DNA of 64,000 bases from Rubrivivax sp. (GCA_020852865.1 JADYZZ010000070.1:51935-115934), one strand, 5' to 3'. Shown: positions 8,942-17,486, counted from the first letter of the stretch. Notes: generated by a model from the sequence alone, not told the origin. Program-made: numbers and translations.

Positions 8942-9939
8942 ACGAACTGCTCGTCACCCGAGCCGGCGACCACGATCTGGCCCTCGTCCATCAGGCGGCG
9001 CACGACCTTGAGCATCTCCTTCTGCTCGGCCTCGACCTCGGACAGCCGCACCGGCCCGCGCGACTCGAGATCCTCCCTGAGCGCCTCGGCGGCGCGGGTG
9101 GACATGTTCTTGAAGACCTTGTCGCGCAGCGTCGGCGGCGCGCCCTTGAGCGCGACGACGAGCGACTCGGTCTGGACTTCCTTGAGCAGCGCCTGGATGC
9201 CCTTGTCGTCGACCTTCTCCAGGTCGTCGAAGGTGAACATGTTGTCCATGATCTTCTGCGCCAGCTCGTTGTCGACCTCGCGCACGTAGTCCAGCGCCGT
9301 GGTCTCGACGGCGGCGCCGAGCATGTTCAGGATCTCGGCGGCGGCCTTGGCGCCGCCGAGCGAGCTCTTGCGGCTGCGGTCGCCGCCGGCCAGCACCTTG
9401 GTCATCACCTCGTTGAGGTCCTTCAGCGCCGCGGGCTGGATGCCGTCGAGCGTGGCGATGCGGATCAGCACCTCGTTGCGCTGGCGCTCGGTGAGCTGCT
9501 TGAGCACGTCGGCCGCCTGGTCGAACTCGAGGTGCACGAGGATCGCGGCGACGATCTGCGGATGCTCGTTGCGCAGCAGCTCGGCCACCGAGCCCGGGTC
9601 CATCCATTTCAGGCTCTCGATGCCGGTGATGTCGCTGCCCTGCAAGATGCGGTCGATCAGCAGGTTGGCCTTCTCGTCGCCGAGCGCCTTGCGCAGCACG
9701 GTCTTGACATACTCGTTGCTGTCGGAGACGAGCATCTGCTCGTTGACGGCGATCGTCTCGAAGCGGTCGATCACGTCGTCGAGCCGGTCGCGCGTCACCG
9801 ACTTGATGCCGGCGATGGTCTCGCCCAGGCGCTGCACTTCCTTGGGCGAGAGGTGCTTGAAGATTCCGGCCGCCTCCTCCTCGCCGAGGCTCATCAGCAG
9901 GATGGCGGCGTTCTCGAGGCCCTGGTCGTTCGTCGCCAT
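8938..9939 (-). CDS. fliG: Flagellar motor switch protein FliG
   Basis: Rotor protein that interacts with stator MotA to generate torque and binds FliF, FliM and itself. The 333-residue product has the FliG N domain ([20 protein letters not shown]), middle domain with the EHPQ motif ([15 protein letters not shown]) and the C domain with the charged torque helix ([20 protein letters not shown]). Full length for the family. It lies 18 nt after fliF and overlaps fliH. Confidence 0.97.
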   Translation of the reverse strand: MATNDQGLENAAILLMSLGEEEAAGIFKHLSPKEVQRLGETIAGIKSVTRDRLDDVIDRFETIAVNEQMLVSDSNEYVKTVLRKALGDEKANLLIDRILQGSDITGIESLKWMDPGSVAELLRNEHPQIVAAILVHLEFDQAADVLKQLTERQRNEVLIRIATLDGIQPAALKDLNEVMTKVLAGGDRSRKSSLGGAKAAAEILNMLGAAVETTALDYVREVDNELAQKIMDNMFTFDDLEKVDDKGIQALLKEVQTESLVVALKGAPPTLRDKVFKNMSTRAAEALREDLESRGPVRLSEVEAEQKEMLKVVRRLMDEGQIVVAGSGDEQFV

Positions 9940-9957
9940 CGCGCCGTCCCCGCGCGT

Positions 9958-11670
9958 TCAGGCCTGTTCGCCGCTCACCCAGCCGCGCACGATGTGGGCC
10001 ACGGCTGCGGGGTTGTCGCGCGCGAGCTTGCGTGCCGCCTCGAGCTTGGCCGAGGCGCGCGGGCCTTCGAGCGCGGGCAGCATCGGGTTGCCCGCCGCCG
10101 CGGGCGCGGCGTCGCCGACGACTTCGCTCAGCTGCGCGCCGGGCGCAGCTGCCGCCGCGGCGGGCGCCGCCGCGAGCAGCGCGACGACGGCCGGACGCAC
10201 GAGCGTGAACACGATCACCAGCGCCACCAGCGCCAGCGCCGCCGGCGCGGCCGCGCTGCGCAGCAAGTCGGTGAGCCAGGGCTGCTGCCACAGCGGCACC
10301 GCCTCGGGCGCACTCACCGGCTCGCTGCGGAACGGCACGTTGACGACCTTGACCTGGTCGCCGCGCGCGGCGTTGTAGCCGATGCCCTGCTGTACGAGTG
10401 CGGTGAGCTGCTCGAGCTCCTTGTCGGCCAGCGGCGCGCTCGTCGTCTTGCCCTTGGCGTCGGTGCTGGTGCGGTGGTTCACCACCACCGCCGCCGACAG
10501 GCGCTTGACGCTGCCGACGGCGTTCTTCGTCACCGTCACCGTCTTGTCGACCTCGAAGCGCGTGGCCTGCTCGCGGCGGCTCGTGCCGCCGCCGCTGCTG
10601 CCGCCGCCGGCGGCCTGCAGCGTCTGCGCCGCGCCGTTGACGGGCGCCGTGGCCGGCACCGGCGGCTGGTTGCTCTGCGCGCCGGGCACGCCGGCCGCCG
10701 TCGTGCTGCCGGGCTGGCTGCTTTCCTCGGTGCGCTGCTCGCGCACCGTGGGCTTGGCTTCGCCGCCCTGGTTGGGGCTGTAGGCCTCGGCCGTCTGCAG
10801 CACCTGCGCGAAGTCGATGTCGGCGCTGACGCTGGCGCGCACGTTGTCGCGGCCGACCACCGGCTCGAGCAGCGCGACGACGCGCTTGAGCAGCGAGGCT
10901 TCGATTTCGCTGCGGTAGGCGAGCTGCTGCGAGTCCAGGCCTTCGCTCTCGCCTTCGCCGCGCCCGGCGCCGGCCAGCAGCGTGCCGTTGCTGTCGATCA
11001 CGCTCACCGCCTTCGGGGCGAGCTCGGGCACGCTCGAGCTGACCAGGTGCACGATGCCGGCGACCTGGCTGCGCTCGAGCGCGCGGCCCGGCTGCAGGTT
11101 CAGCACCACCGAGGCGGCGGGCTTTTGCTGCTCGCGGAAGAAGCCGTTCATCTGCGGCAGCGCCAGGTGCACGCGCGCCGACTGCACCGGCGAGAGCGAC
11201 TGGATCGAGCGCACCAGTTCGCCTTCGATGGCGCGCTGCATGCTCATGCGCTCCTGCCCCTGCGTCTGGCCGAACGGCGATTTGTCGAGCACTTCGTAGC
11301 CGCTGCTGCCGCCGGCGCTGCCCGCGCCGCCGCTGGGCAGACCGGCGGCGGCGAGCTTCATGCGCAGCTCGTGCACGCGCGCGGCCGGCACCATGAGCGC
11401 GCCGCCTGCGCCCTCGGCGAAGCGGTACGGCACGTTCATCTGCGCCAGGCGCTCGATGACCTGCCCGCCGTCCTTTTGCGACAGGCCGGCGAACAGCACG
11501 CGGTACTCGCCGTCGCGCGCACCGCCGACCAGCGCGACGACGATGGCGGCGAGCGCGGCCAGACCGAGCAGCGCCGCGAGCTGCGTGCGCCCGGGCAGGG
11601 CGCGCCAGCGTGCGGCCAGCGCGGGCGGCGCGGGCACGAGCGGGGCGGATTCGACGACGGCGTTGTCCAT
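9958..11670 (-). CDS. fliF: Flagellar MS-ring protein FliF
   Basis: Builds the membrane MS ring that is the base of the flagellum and houses the export gate. The product (570 residues from the chosen start) has transmembrane helices near residues 30-50 and in the last quarter (ALALVALVIVFTLVRPAVVA), with periplasmic ring-building motifs such as YRVLFAGLSQKDGGQVIERL, and the conserved QRAIEGELVRSIQSL segment. I placed the start at MDNAVVESAPLV (11670) rather than the track's 11736, because the extra 22 residues are compositionally unlike FliF. The C-terminal tail is the FliG-binding region. Confidence 0.94.
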   Translation of the reverse strand: MDNAVVESAPLVPAPPALAARWRALPGRTQLAALLGLAALAAIVVALVGGARDGEYRVLFAGLSQKDGGQVIERLAQMNVPYRFAEGAGGALMVPAARVHELRMKLAAAGLPSGGAGSAGGSSGYEVLDKSPFGQTQGQERMSMQRAIEGELVRSIQSLSPVQSARVHLALPQMNGFFREQQKPAASVVLNLQPGRALERSQVAGIVHLVSSSVPELAPKAVSVIDSNGTLLAGAGRGEGESEGLDSQQLAYRSEIEASLLKRVVALLEPVVGRDNVRASVSADIDFAQVLQTAEAYSPNQGGEAKPTVREQRTEESSQPGSTTAAGVPGAQSNQPPVPATAPVNGAAQTLQAAGGGSSGGGTSRREQATRFEVDKTVTVTKNAVGSVKRLSAAVVVNHRTSTDAKGKTTSAPLADKELEQLTALVQQGIGYNAARGDQVKVVNVPFRSEPVSAPEAVPLWQQPWLTDLLRSAAAPAALALVALVIVFTLVRPAVVALLAAAPAAAAAAPGAQLSEVVGDAAPAAAGNPMLPALEGPRASAKLEAARKLARDNPAAVAHIVRGWVSGEQA

Positions 11671-11839
11671 GCGGCGGGGTGTCCAGGCTCCGGCTGCCGC
11701 GGCGCGGGGCGCGCACGGCGGCTGTCCGAGGAGCATTCTTCAGCCGCGGCCGCAAGACGGTGGGGCGAGAAGGCGGCCAAAGCGCGGGCTGTTCGCACCA
11801 CCATGCCGCGCCGATGCCGCCTACAGTGCCACGGCCGCC

Positions 11840-12169
11840 ATGAACGATCTGCGCATCAAGCCTTTCGACTTCCAGGCCGCCGTCGCACGGGCCGGCCTGC
11901 GGCCCGACGGCACGCCCGCTGCGGGTGCGCCGGCCGGCGCCGTGCCGGGCGGGTTTCGCACGGCGATGGCCTCGGCGCTGCAGGACGTGAGCCGCAGCCA
12001 GCTCGAGGCGCAGCGGTTGCAGCGCGAACTCGCGCTCGACAACCCCGGCGTCAGCCTCGAGCAGACGATGCTCGCGATGCAGAAGGCCCAGCTCGGCTTC
12101 ACCGCAGCGGTGCAGGTGCGCAACCGCCTGCTGCAGGCCTACAGCGAGATCATGAACATGCAGGTCTAG
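11840..12169 (+). CDS. fliE: Flagellar hook-basal body protein FliE
   Basis: Periplasmic adaptor between the MS ring and the rod and the first substrate of the export gate. The 109-residue product, starting MNDLRIKPFDFQ, carries the FliE core FRTAMASALQDVSRSQ and the C-terminal helix AVQVRNRLLQAYSEIMNMQV that is diagnostic of the family. It is divergent from fliF across a 169-nt gap. I searched that gap by eye for sigma-54 (TGGCAC-N5-TTGC) and sigma-28 patterns and found no convincing match. Confidence 0.95.
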   Translation: MNDLRIKPFDFQAAVARAGLRPDGTPAAGAPAGAVPGGFRTAMASALQDVSRSQLEAQRLQRELALDNPGVSLEQTMLAMQKAQLGFTAAVQVRNRLLQAYSEIMNMQV

Positions 12170-12188
12170 ACCTGCACCCGGCCTGCCC

Positions 12189-12791
12189 TCAGCAAGCCGG
12201 CGTGCCCGGCAGCGCGCCGCGCAGGCTGCATACCCGCGCGCGGCCCAGCACACCGAGATCGACGCGCAGCTGCCCGGGCCCCGCCTCGAGCAGCGCTTCG
12301 ACGCTGGCGTCGGCGCGGCCGTCGGCGTCGAAACGCACGCTGCGCGCCGCGATCAGCCGCACGCCGCGGTGGTCGTCGGCCTGCACGCTCGCGAGCCGGC
12401 AGGCGCCCGCCTGGTCGCAGCGGCAGCCGGGTGCGCTGGTCACGGCCCAGCACCAGGATGCGCCGGCGCGGGCCTCGAAGTGCAGCGGCACGCCGCGGCG
12501 CGCCGCCTCGAAGCGCGCTTGGGCCAGGTCGGCGACGAGCGCCTGGGCGGCCGCCTGCAGCCGGTGGCGCTCGAGCGCGCTGCCGAGCGAGGGCAGGGCC
12601 AGCGTGCCGAGCACGGCGAGCACGGCCAGCGTGATGGCGAGCTCGATCAGCGTGAAGCCGCGCCGGCGACACGCGCTGCGCTGCGTGCGGGCAAACCGGC
12701 GCGCCTCGCCGCCCGTGGGGGTACCGGGCGCGCGCTCCACGGCGGCACGCCGTCGCAGCCTGCAAGGCTGCGAATCATGCCCGCGGTTCAT
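12189..12791 (-). CDS. FimT/GspH-type pseudopilin
   Basis: Type IV pilin-like minor subunit. The prepilin cleavage and helix signature RRRGFTLIELAITLAVLAV is clear, followed by the FimT/GspH domain with a pair of C-terminal Cys residues. From the ATG at 12791, which has a GGTGA ribosome-binding site, the leader before the cleavage Gly is 45 residues, far longer than the usual 6-25; a GTG at 12740 would shorten it to 28. It sits 14 nt after the PilE-like gene and is convergent with fliE. A role in a type IV pilus or competence apparatus is likely, but the rest of that machine is not in this window. Confidence 0.85.
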   Translation of the reverse strand: MNRGHDSQPCRLRRRAAVERAPGTPTGGEARRFARTQRSACRRRGFTLIELAITLAVLAVLGTLALPSLGSALERHRLQAAAQALVADLAQARFEAARRGVPLHFEARAGASWCWAVTSAPGCRCDQAGACRLASVQADDHRGVRLIAARSVRFDADGRADASVEALLEAGPGQLRVDLGVLGRARVCSLRGALPGTPAC

Positions 12792-12805
12792 GTCTTCACC
12801 GGCAC

Positions 12806-13204
12806 TCAGCGATTCCAGCAGCGCGCGTGCGGGCCGCTGCGCGCGAAGCCGGCATCGACCTCGAGCGTGAGCACGGCGCAGGCGCTGTCGTCGGACTGCG
12901 CCCCGAGCGCGGTGGCGCGCGCGCGGTAGGCCTCGACCCCGGCCGCTTCGAGCGCGATGCGGTAGCGGCCCTGCACGCTGCGTGCGGGCAGGGCCAGAGC
13001 CGCCAGCCGGTCCGCGTACAGACCGTGGGCGGCGCGAAAGCGCTCCTGCGCCGCCTGCAGCGCGGTGAGCGCGTGCACGGCGTCGGCGCGTCCGGCGCGC
13101 TGCAGCTCGCTGCGGTAGCCGGGCAGCGCGACGCCCAGCAGCAGCGCCGTCGCGGCCAGCACGACCAGCAGTTCGATCAGCGTGAAGCCGCGCGCACCGT
13201 GCAT
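12806..13204 (-). CDS. PilE-type IV pilin-like protein
   Basis: Type IV pilin family protein. Starting at MHGARGFTLIEL (ATG 13204, preceded by GAGGTGAAG), it has a six-residue leader, the cleavage Gly-Phe and a hydrophobic N-terminal helix, then a short globular domain of about 100 residues with the PilE pattern YRSELQRAGRADAVHALTAL and a C-terminal Cys pair (DSACAV ... ARCWNR). At 132 residues it is typical of minor pilins. It is 5 nt from ycgR and appears to share the fliD operon, an unusual place for a pilin. Confidence 0.88.
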   Translation of the reverse strand: MHGARGFTLIELLVVLAATALLLGVALPGYRSELQRAGRADAVHALTALQAAQERFRAAHGLYADRLAALALPARSVQGRYRIALEAAGVEAYRARATALGAQSDDSACAVLTLEVDAGFARSGPHARCWNR

Positions 13205-13209
13205 CGTCT

Positions 13210-13962
13210 TCACCTCGGCGCGGACAGCCGGTGCCGGCGCTGGGCCTGGTCGATCCACAGCTGCAGATCGCGCTCGGCTGCAGGGGCGAGGGTCCATGCG
13301 CAGCCCAGGCGCGTGCCGCGCGCCGAGGCTGCCAGTGCGCCGGTGTGCTGCAGCTCGAGCGCGGCACGAAAGCGCGTTTCGGCGTCGAGCGTGATCTCGG
13401 CGCCGGCGATCGTGGTGCCGGCGGCGAGCGGCGGGAGATCGTCGGGCTGAAGGAGCGCGCAGCCGCCGATGCTGACGTCGAGCACGCGCAGCGCGAGCGC
13501 CGCGCCGGGAACGCCCGGGTGCTGCAACCGCGCTGTCGGCGCGTGCCGCTCCTGCGTGCGCACGCGGTAGGCGCCGCGGCGCTGGAAGCGGTAGATCTCA
13601 CGCGGCAGCCCGGCGCGCAGCGTGCTCGCGCGTGCCCCGTGCACCAGCATCAGACCCTGCAGGTCGAACTGCAGCTTGACGCTGTCGAGGTAGGCCACGG
13701 CCACCGCCTCGTCGGCGTCGAGCAGCCGTTCGAGCTGCGGCACGGTGGGGTCGGCGGCGAAGCCCAGGCCCTGTTCGTCGAGCGCCCACAGCGTCACGGT
13801 GAGGGCCGTGCCGTCGGACGCGTTGAGGATCACCGGCACGCTGCCGTCGCGCAACTGCCGCAGCAGCGCGCGCCGCTCCTGCGGATGGCCGACGCGGAAG
13901 TCCGCCCGGCGGTCGGCGCCGCCGGCGGCGTCGAGCGCTGCGGGCCGCGTCTCGGCGTACAC
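13210..13962 (-). CDS. ycgR: Flagellar brake protein YcgR (PilZ domain, c-di-GMP effector)
   Basis: Cyclic di-GMP binding protein that slows the motor. The N-terminal YcgR_2-like domain covers roughly residues 15-115 and the PilZ domain about 120-240, with the c-di-GMP motifs RRGAYR (RxxxR) and DVSIGGC ((D/N)xSxxG). The ORF track begins much too early, in the fliS/fliT shadow. The best start is the GTG at 13962 (VYAETRPAALDAAGG), which falls 11 nt after the fliT stop at 13974 and gives 250 residues, a normal YcgR length. Confidence 0.9.
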   Translation of the reverse strand: MYAETRPAALDAAGGADRRADFRVGHPQERRALLRQLRDGSVPVILNASDGTALTVTLWALDEQGLGFAADPTVPQLERLLDADEAVAVAYLDSVKLQFDLQGLMLVHGARASTLRAGLPREIYRFQRRGAYRVRTQERHAPTARLQHPGVPGAALALRVLDVSIGGCALLQPDDLPPLAAGTTIAGAEITLDAETRFRAALELQHTGALAASARGTRLGCAWTLAPAAERDLQLWIDQAQRRHRLSAPR

Positions 13963-13973
13963 GGCGGCCGCCT

Positions 13974-14291
13974 TCAGTGCAGCGTGCGGCGCCGCCCGGC
14001 CAGAGCGTCGTCGAGCGTTGCCAGCCAGGGTTCGGCGAGCTGGCGGATCTCGGCGTCGTTGACGAGGATGCGCTGCATGAGGCGCGACTTGCTGCGCGCG
14101 GCGTCGAGCGAGGCCTGGCGGTCGCCGGCAGCGGCCGGCTGCTCGCTGGCCTGCTTGAGCCGGCTGATGAGCAGCACGCAGGCGCCCTCGAGCTTGACGA
14201 CGCGGTCCCAGTGGCCGGCGCGCGCGGCGGCCAGCATGTCCGCGCTGGCGCGCTCGATCGCTTCGTAGTAGTGGAGCAGTTGCGGGTCCAT
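13974..14291 (-). CDS. fliT: Flagellar export chaperone FliT
   Basis: Short helical chaperone for the filament cap FliD, and in enterobacteria also a negative regulator of FlhDC. The 105-residue product fits FliT in size, with the N-terminal YYEAIERASADMLAAARAG and the C-terminal helix ending in a flexible Arg-rich tail. Assignment rests on length, helix pattern and location directly after fliS in the fliD-S-T order; sequence conservation in this family is low. Confidence 0.85.
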   Translation of the reverse strand: MDPQLLHYYEAIERASADMLAAARAGHWDRVVKLEGACVLLISRLKQASEQPAAAGDRQASLDAARSKSRLMQRILVNDAEIRQLAEPWLATLDDALAGRRRTLH

Positions 14292-14312
14292 TCGGCGGTC
14301 CTGGGGTTCGGC

Positions 14313-14753
14313 TCAGCGCGCGCCGTCGGCGGCGCGCACCTGGGCGGCGATCGAGGCCCAGGCCTGCTGCAGCGGCAGCACCAGGCGCTGGCACTCGTCG
14401 AGCGCGGCTTCGTCGTTGCGCAGGTTGGCCTGCGTCAGGCGCACGGTGAGGTAGCGGTAGAGCTCGTTCAGATCGCTTGCCAGCGTGCCGCCGGCACGCA
14501 GGTCGAGGCCGCCGCGCAGGCCCTCCTCGACGATGCCCACGGCGCGCCGCAGCGCCGCGCCCTTGGCTTCGAGCCGGCCTTCGCGCAGCGCGCCGCGCGC
14601 CACCGCGATGGCTTCCATGAAGCCGTCGAAGAGCATCGCCACCAGCGTGTGCGGCGAGGCGACCGCGACCTGCGACTCGACGCCGATCTGCTGGTACAGG
14701 CCGCCGTGCTGGCGGGCGGCCGGGTGGCGGGAAGCTTGCGGGGAGGTGAACAT
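14313..14753 (-). CDS. fliS: Flagellin export chaperone FliS
   Basis: Binds the C-terminus of flagellin in the cytoplasm and prevents early polymerisation. The 146-residue product has the conserved FliS start (YQQIGVESQVAVASPHTLVA) followed by MLFDGFMEAI and four predicted helices, including DLNELYRYLTVRLTQANLRN. It lies 93 nt after fliD and 21 nt before fliT, consistent with one transcript from the sigma-28 promoter before fliD. Confidence 0.95.
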   Translation of the reverse strand: MFTSPQASRHPAARQHGGLYQQIGVESQVAVASPHTLVAMLFDGFMEAIAVARGALREGRLEAKGAALRRAVGIVEEGLRGGLDLRAGGTLASDLNELYRYLTVRLTQANLRNDEAALDECQRLVLPLQQAWASIAAQVRAADGAR

Positions 14754-14846
14754 CGGTCGTCGCGCTCGCGGCTGGATGCGCTGTTATCGGCCCGCGGTGC
14801 ACGCGCTTGAGCGCGGCCCGGGCGCGACGGCGCCGACCGATTCGCG

Positions 14847-16286
14847 CTACGACTTCCTGTTCGTCATGGCGGCGAGCTGCTGCGTGACGTAGCTGCCCAG
14901 CGCCTGCAGCTTGGCCACCTGCGTGTCCATCGCGGTGAACTGCTTGACCAGGCGCTGCTGGTAGGCGTCGACGCGCTGGCTCAGCGCGTCCTGCGCCGCG
15001 CCGTTGAGCGTCAGGCGCTTTTGCAGCGAGGCCTGCGCGGCGCTCAGGCTGCCGTCGCTGCCGAGCATGTCGGCGGCCAGCCTAGCGGTGCGTCGGGCGA
15101 AGCCGTCGCCGGCGGTGTCGCCGGGGTCCAGGTTGGTGAAGGCCTTCTTCATCTCGGCGAGGTTGCCGAGCGCGGCGTCGAGCTTGCCCTGCGCGAGCGC
15201 GAGCGTGCCGTCGCGCTGCATCTCCAGCCCGAGCGAGGAGAGCGTGGGAAACAGCGACGAGGCCGACGAAGGGATGTTGACGATGCCGCGCAGCCGGTTG
15301 AGCAGCGTCAGCACCGAACCTTCGCCCTGCAGCGGGCCGCCGACGCGCGTTGTCGGGTCGTACTTGGTCTGCGCGGCGATGTGGCCGACGAGCGCGTTGT
15401 AGGCGTCGGCGAAGGACTTGACCGCCGCCTGCAGCGCCGCCTTGTCCGACGCCACGGTGATCTGCACCGGCGTCGCCGATACCTTGTTGAGCTGGAGCGT
15501 CAGGCCCTGCACGACGCCGGTGAGCTGGTTCGACGTCGAGCTGACGGCGATGCCGTTGACGGTGGCCCGGGCGTCGGCGGCGGCCTGCGCGCGCTGCATC
15601 GCGGCGGCGCCCGAGGGCGGGTCGTAGGCCAGGCGCGACAGCCCGGCGGCGTCGGTGTCGTTGCCGTCGGCGTCGGCGGCGGTGATGCGAAAGCCGTTGC
15701 TCGCGCCCGTGGCCGTGGAGTTCAGCGCCAGGCGCACGCCGCTGGCGTCGGTGATCAGCGACGCGGTCACGCCGGCGCCGCTGGCGTTGATCTTGTCACG
15801 CAGGCTCTGCAGCGTGTCGTCGGCCGCGACGTCGATCGCCACCGGCGTGGCGCCGCTCTTGGCGCCGAAGGTGGTGGCGCCGGCGTCCCAGCTGCCCAGT
15901 TCGATCGTCAGGCGGCCGGCGCCGACGAGATCCGTCGCCGCGCCGAACACGCCGGTCGAGGCCAGCGTCTGGCCGCTGGCGAGCGCCTGCACGGCCACCG
16001 CGTAGCTGCCCAGCGCAGCGGAGCCTGCGCTGGCGGAGACGACGGCCGCGTCGCTCGACGCAGCGGTCGAACTCGCCCACAGCGTCGGGTTGTTCAGCGC
16101 GCCGCTGGCGTCTTGCAGCGCGCCGAGCAGGCTTTGCATGCGCCCGAAGGCCGAGACCTGGGTCTGCATGACGTTGGCCGCGGCCTGCATCTGCCTGAGC
16201 GGCTGCTTCTCGAGCGCCACGAGCTGCGTGACCATCGAGTTGATGTCGATACCGCTGCCGATTCCGAGCGACGTGATGGCGGGCAT
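14847..16286 (-). CDS. fliD: Flagellar filament cap protein FliD
   Basis: Forms the pentameric or hexameric cap that inserts flagellin at the filament tip. The 479-residue product begins MPAITSLGIGSGIDINSMV, the near-universal FliD N-terminus, has a central adhesin-like region, and ends with a C-terminal coiled coil (QRVDAYQQRLVKQFTAMD). Length is usual. A strong sigma-28 promoter lies about 90 nt upstream of the ATG. Confidence 0.97.
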   Translation of the reverse strand: MPAITSLGIGSGIDINSMVTQLVALEKQPLRQMQAAANVMQTQVSAFGRMQSLLGALQDASGALNNPTLWASSTAASSDAAVVSASAGSAALGSYAVAVQALASGQTLASTGVFGAATDLVGAGRLTIELGSWDAGATTFGAKSGATPVAIDVAADDTLQSLRDKINASGAGVTASLITDASGVRLALNSTATGASNGFRITAADADGNDTDAAGLSRLAYDPPSGAAAMQRAQAAADARATVNGIAVSSTSNQLTGVVQGLTLQLNKVSATPVQITVASDKAALQAAVKSFADAYNALVGHIAAQTKYDPTTRVGGPLQGEGSVLTLLNRLRGIVNIPSSASSLFPTLSSLGLEMQRDGTLALAQGKLDAALGNLAEMKKAFTNLDPGDTAGDGFARRTARLAADMLGSDGSLSAAQASLQKRLTLNGAAQDALSQRVDAYQQRLVKQFTAMDTQVAKLQALGSYVTQQLAAMTNRKS

Positions 16287-16332
16287 GTCTGACTCCTGCG
16301 CGGGGCATGGGGCGGCGCCGGACGGGCACGTG

Positions 16333-16378
16333 CGAAGGGGCTCCGCGCGGCCCCTTCGCGGGCCTCTCGGAGCCCCTT
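16333..16378 (-). terminator. Two mutually exclusive hairpins between fliC and fliD
   Basis: The arm AAGGGGCTCCG at 16335-16345 can pair with CGGAGCCCCTT at 16368-16378 (11 bp), or nearly the same bases (CGAAGGGGC, 16333-16341) can pair with GCCCCTTCG at 16350-16358 (9 bp). Only one can form at a time. No T-run follows, so a classic intrinsic terminator is not certain; it could reduce read-through from flagellin into fliD. The distal arm abuts the -10 box of the fliD sigma-28 promoter and the proximal part falls in the fliD leader. Confidence 0.5.
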
Positions 16379-16403
16379 ATCGGCAGGGCGGGTGGGGACT
16401 TGA
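16377..16403 (-). promoter_or_regulatory. Sigma-28 (FliA) promoter for fliD-fliS-fliT-ycgR
   Basis: On the minus strand TCAAGTCC, 11 nt, then GCCGATAA. The -10 element is a perfect match to the FliA consensus TAAAGTTT-N11-GCCGATAA and the spacer is exactly right. The predicted start of transcription is near 16370, about 85 nt before the fliD ATG. This puts the late filament genes fliD, fliS, fliT, ycgR and possibly the two pilin-like genes under FliA. Confidence 0.85.
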
Positions 16404-16423
16404 GCCCGAGCCCGCCGGACGCG

Positions 16424-17290
16424 TCAATTCCTGAGCAGCGCCAGCACCTGCTGCGGCAGCTGGTTGGCCTGCGCCACCATGGCGTTGCCGGCCTGCTGCA
16501 GGATCTGCGCGCGCGACAGGTTCGCCGTCTCGGCGGCGTAGTCGGCGTCCATGATGCGGCTGCGCGCGGCGCTCTGGTTCTCGGTGGCGATCTGCAGGTT
16601 GGAGATCACGTTTTCGAAGCGGTTCTGGATCGCGCCGTAGATGGCGCGCTGCGAGTTGATGGTGGCGAGCGCCTGGTCGATGTTGCCGATCGCCGACACC
16701 GCGCCGGCGAACGTGGCAATGCTGGCCGGCGGCGCGCCCGTGCCGGTGAGCACGGCGCTGCCGAGCACGGTGGTGATCGAGGCCGCGCCGCTCCAGTTGA
16801 AGCCGTCGACCGAGATCTGGTCGATCTTGCTGCTGTCGTTGGCGCCGATCTGGTACGTCGATGCGGCGGTCGTCGCCAGGATCGACACGCCGTTGAACTG
16901 CGTGCCCTGCAGCGTGCGCGTCGCTTCCTGGGCGAGCTGCACGAACTCCTGGTTCAGGCTGGCCGCGTCGGTGGTGTTGTTGGTGCCGTTGGCGGCCTGC
17001 ACGGCGAGCTCGCGCATGCGCTGGAACAGGTTGGTCACGCTGCCCAGGGCGCCTTCGCCGACCTGTGCCTGCGAGATGGCGTCGTTGGCGTTGCGCGCCG
17101 CCGCCGTCATGCCGCGCACCTGCGTGTTCATGCGGTCGGCGATGGCCAGGCCGGCTGCGTCGTCCTTGGCGCTGTTGACGCGCAGGCCCGAGCTCAGGCG
17201 CTGCATCGACGTGGAGAGCAGGCCCTGGCTGGTGTTCAGGCTGCGCTGCGCATTCAGCGAGACCAGGTTCGTGTTGATCGTCTGCGGCAC
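16424..17290 (-). CDS. fliC: Flagellin (downstream copy)
   Basis: Major filament subunit. The 288-residue product has the conserved flagellin D0/D1 N-terminus (MPQTINTNLVSLNAQRSLNT, then LRVNSAKDDAAGLAIADRMN) and C-terminus (QAGNAMVAQANQLPQQVLAL), with only about 100 residues between, so the exposed D2/D3 domains are missing. It is a close paralogue of the upstream flagellin gene. No good sigma-28 promoter was seen in its 229-nt upstream gap, which contains a terminator for the other copy, so its expression source is unclear. Confidence 0.96.
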   Translation of the reverse strand: MPQTINTNLVSLNAQRSLNTSQGLLSTSMQRLSSGLRVNSAKDDAAGLAIADRMNTQVRGMTAAARNANDAISQAQVGEGALGSVTNLFQRMRELAVQAANGTNNTTDAASLNQEFVQLAQEATRTLQGTQFNGVSILATTAASTYQIGANDSSKIDQISVDGFNWSGAASITTVLGSAVLTGTGAPPASIATFAGAVSAIGNIDQALATINSQRAIYGAIQNRFENVISNLQIATENQSAARSRIMDADYAAETANLSRAQILQQAGNAMVAQANQLPQQVLALLRN

Positions 17291-17447
17291 GGCATTTCTC
17301 CAGGCTGGTGGCGTTCGGTTCGGCGGGGCGTTTCGAGCCGCCGATCGACCGAAGCGCTGGATCGCAGCTTAGGGCGCCGCCTGCCGCGCCGCTCGCCGGA
17401 AATGCGCCGGCATCGTCGATCAATTCGACCCTGCCGCCGCCGTCGCA

Positions 17448-17486
17448 CGGACAAAGACGAAGGGCCCGCCGTCGCCGGCGGGCCCT
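17448..17486 (-). terminator. Rho-independent terminator after the upstream flagellin gene
   Basis: The sequence AGGGCCCGCC at 17461-17470 and GGCGGGCCCT at 17477-17486 form a perfect 10-bp stem with a 6-nt loop. On the minus strand it is followed by TTCGTCTTTGTC, which is T-rich for this genome. It starts 34 nt after the stop codon of the upstream flagellin and should separate the two flagellin transcripts. Confidence 0.85.

Noticed and set aside
11671-11839. Possible sigma-54 site (TGGCAC on the minus strand) between fliF and fliE
   Set aside because: The second half TTGC is absent at the required spacing; the GG-N10-GC rule fails.
17291-17400. TAAGCTGC ... GTCGATCG as sigma-28 promoter of the downstream flagellin
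   Set aside because: The spacer is 14 nt instead of 11 and both halves are degenerate.
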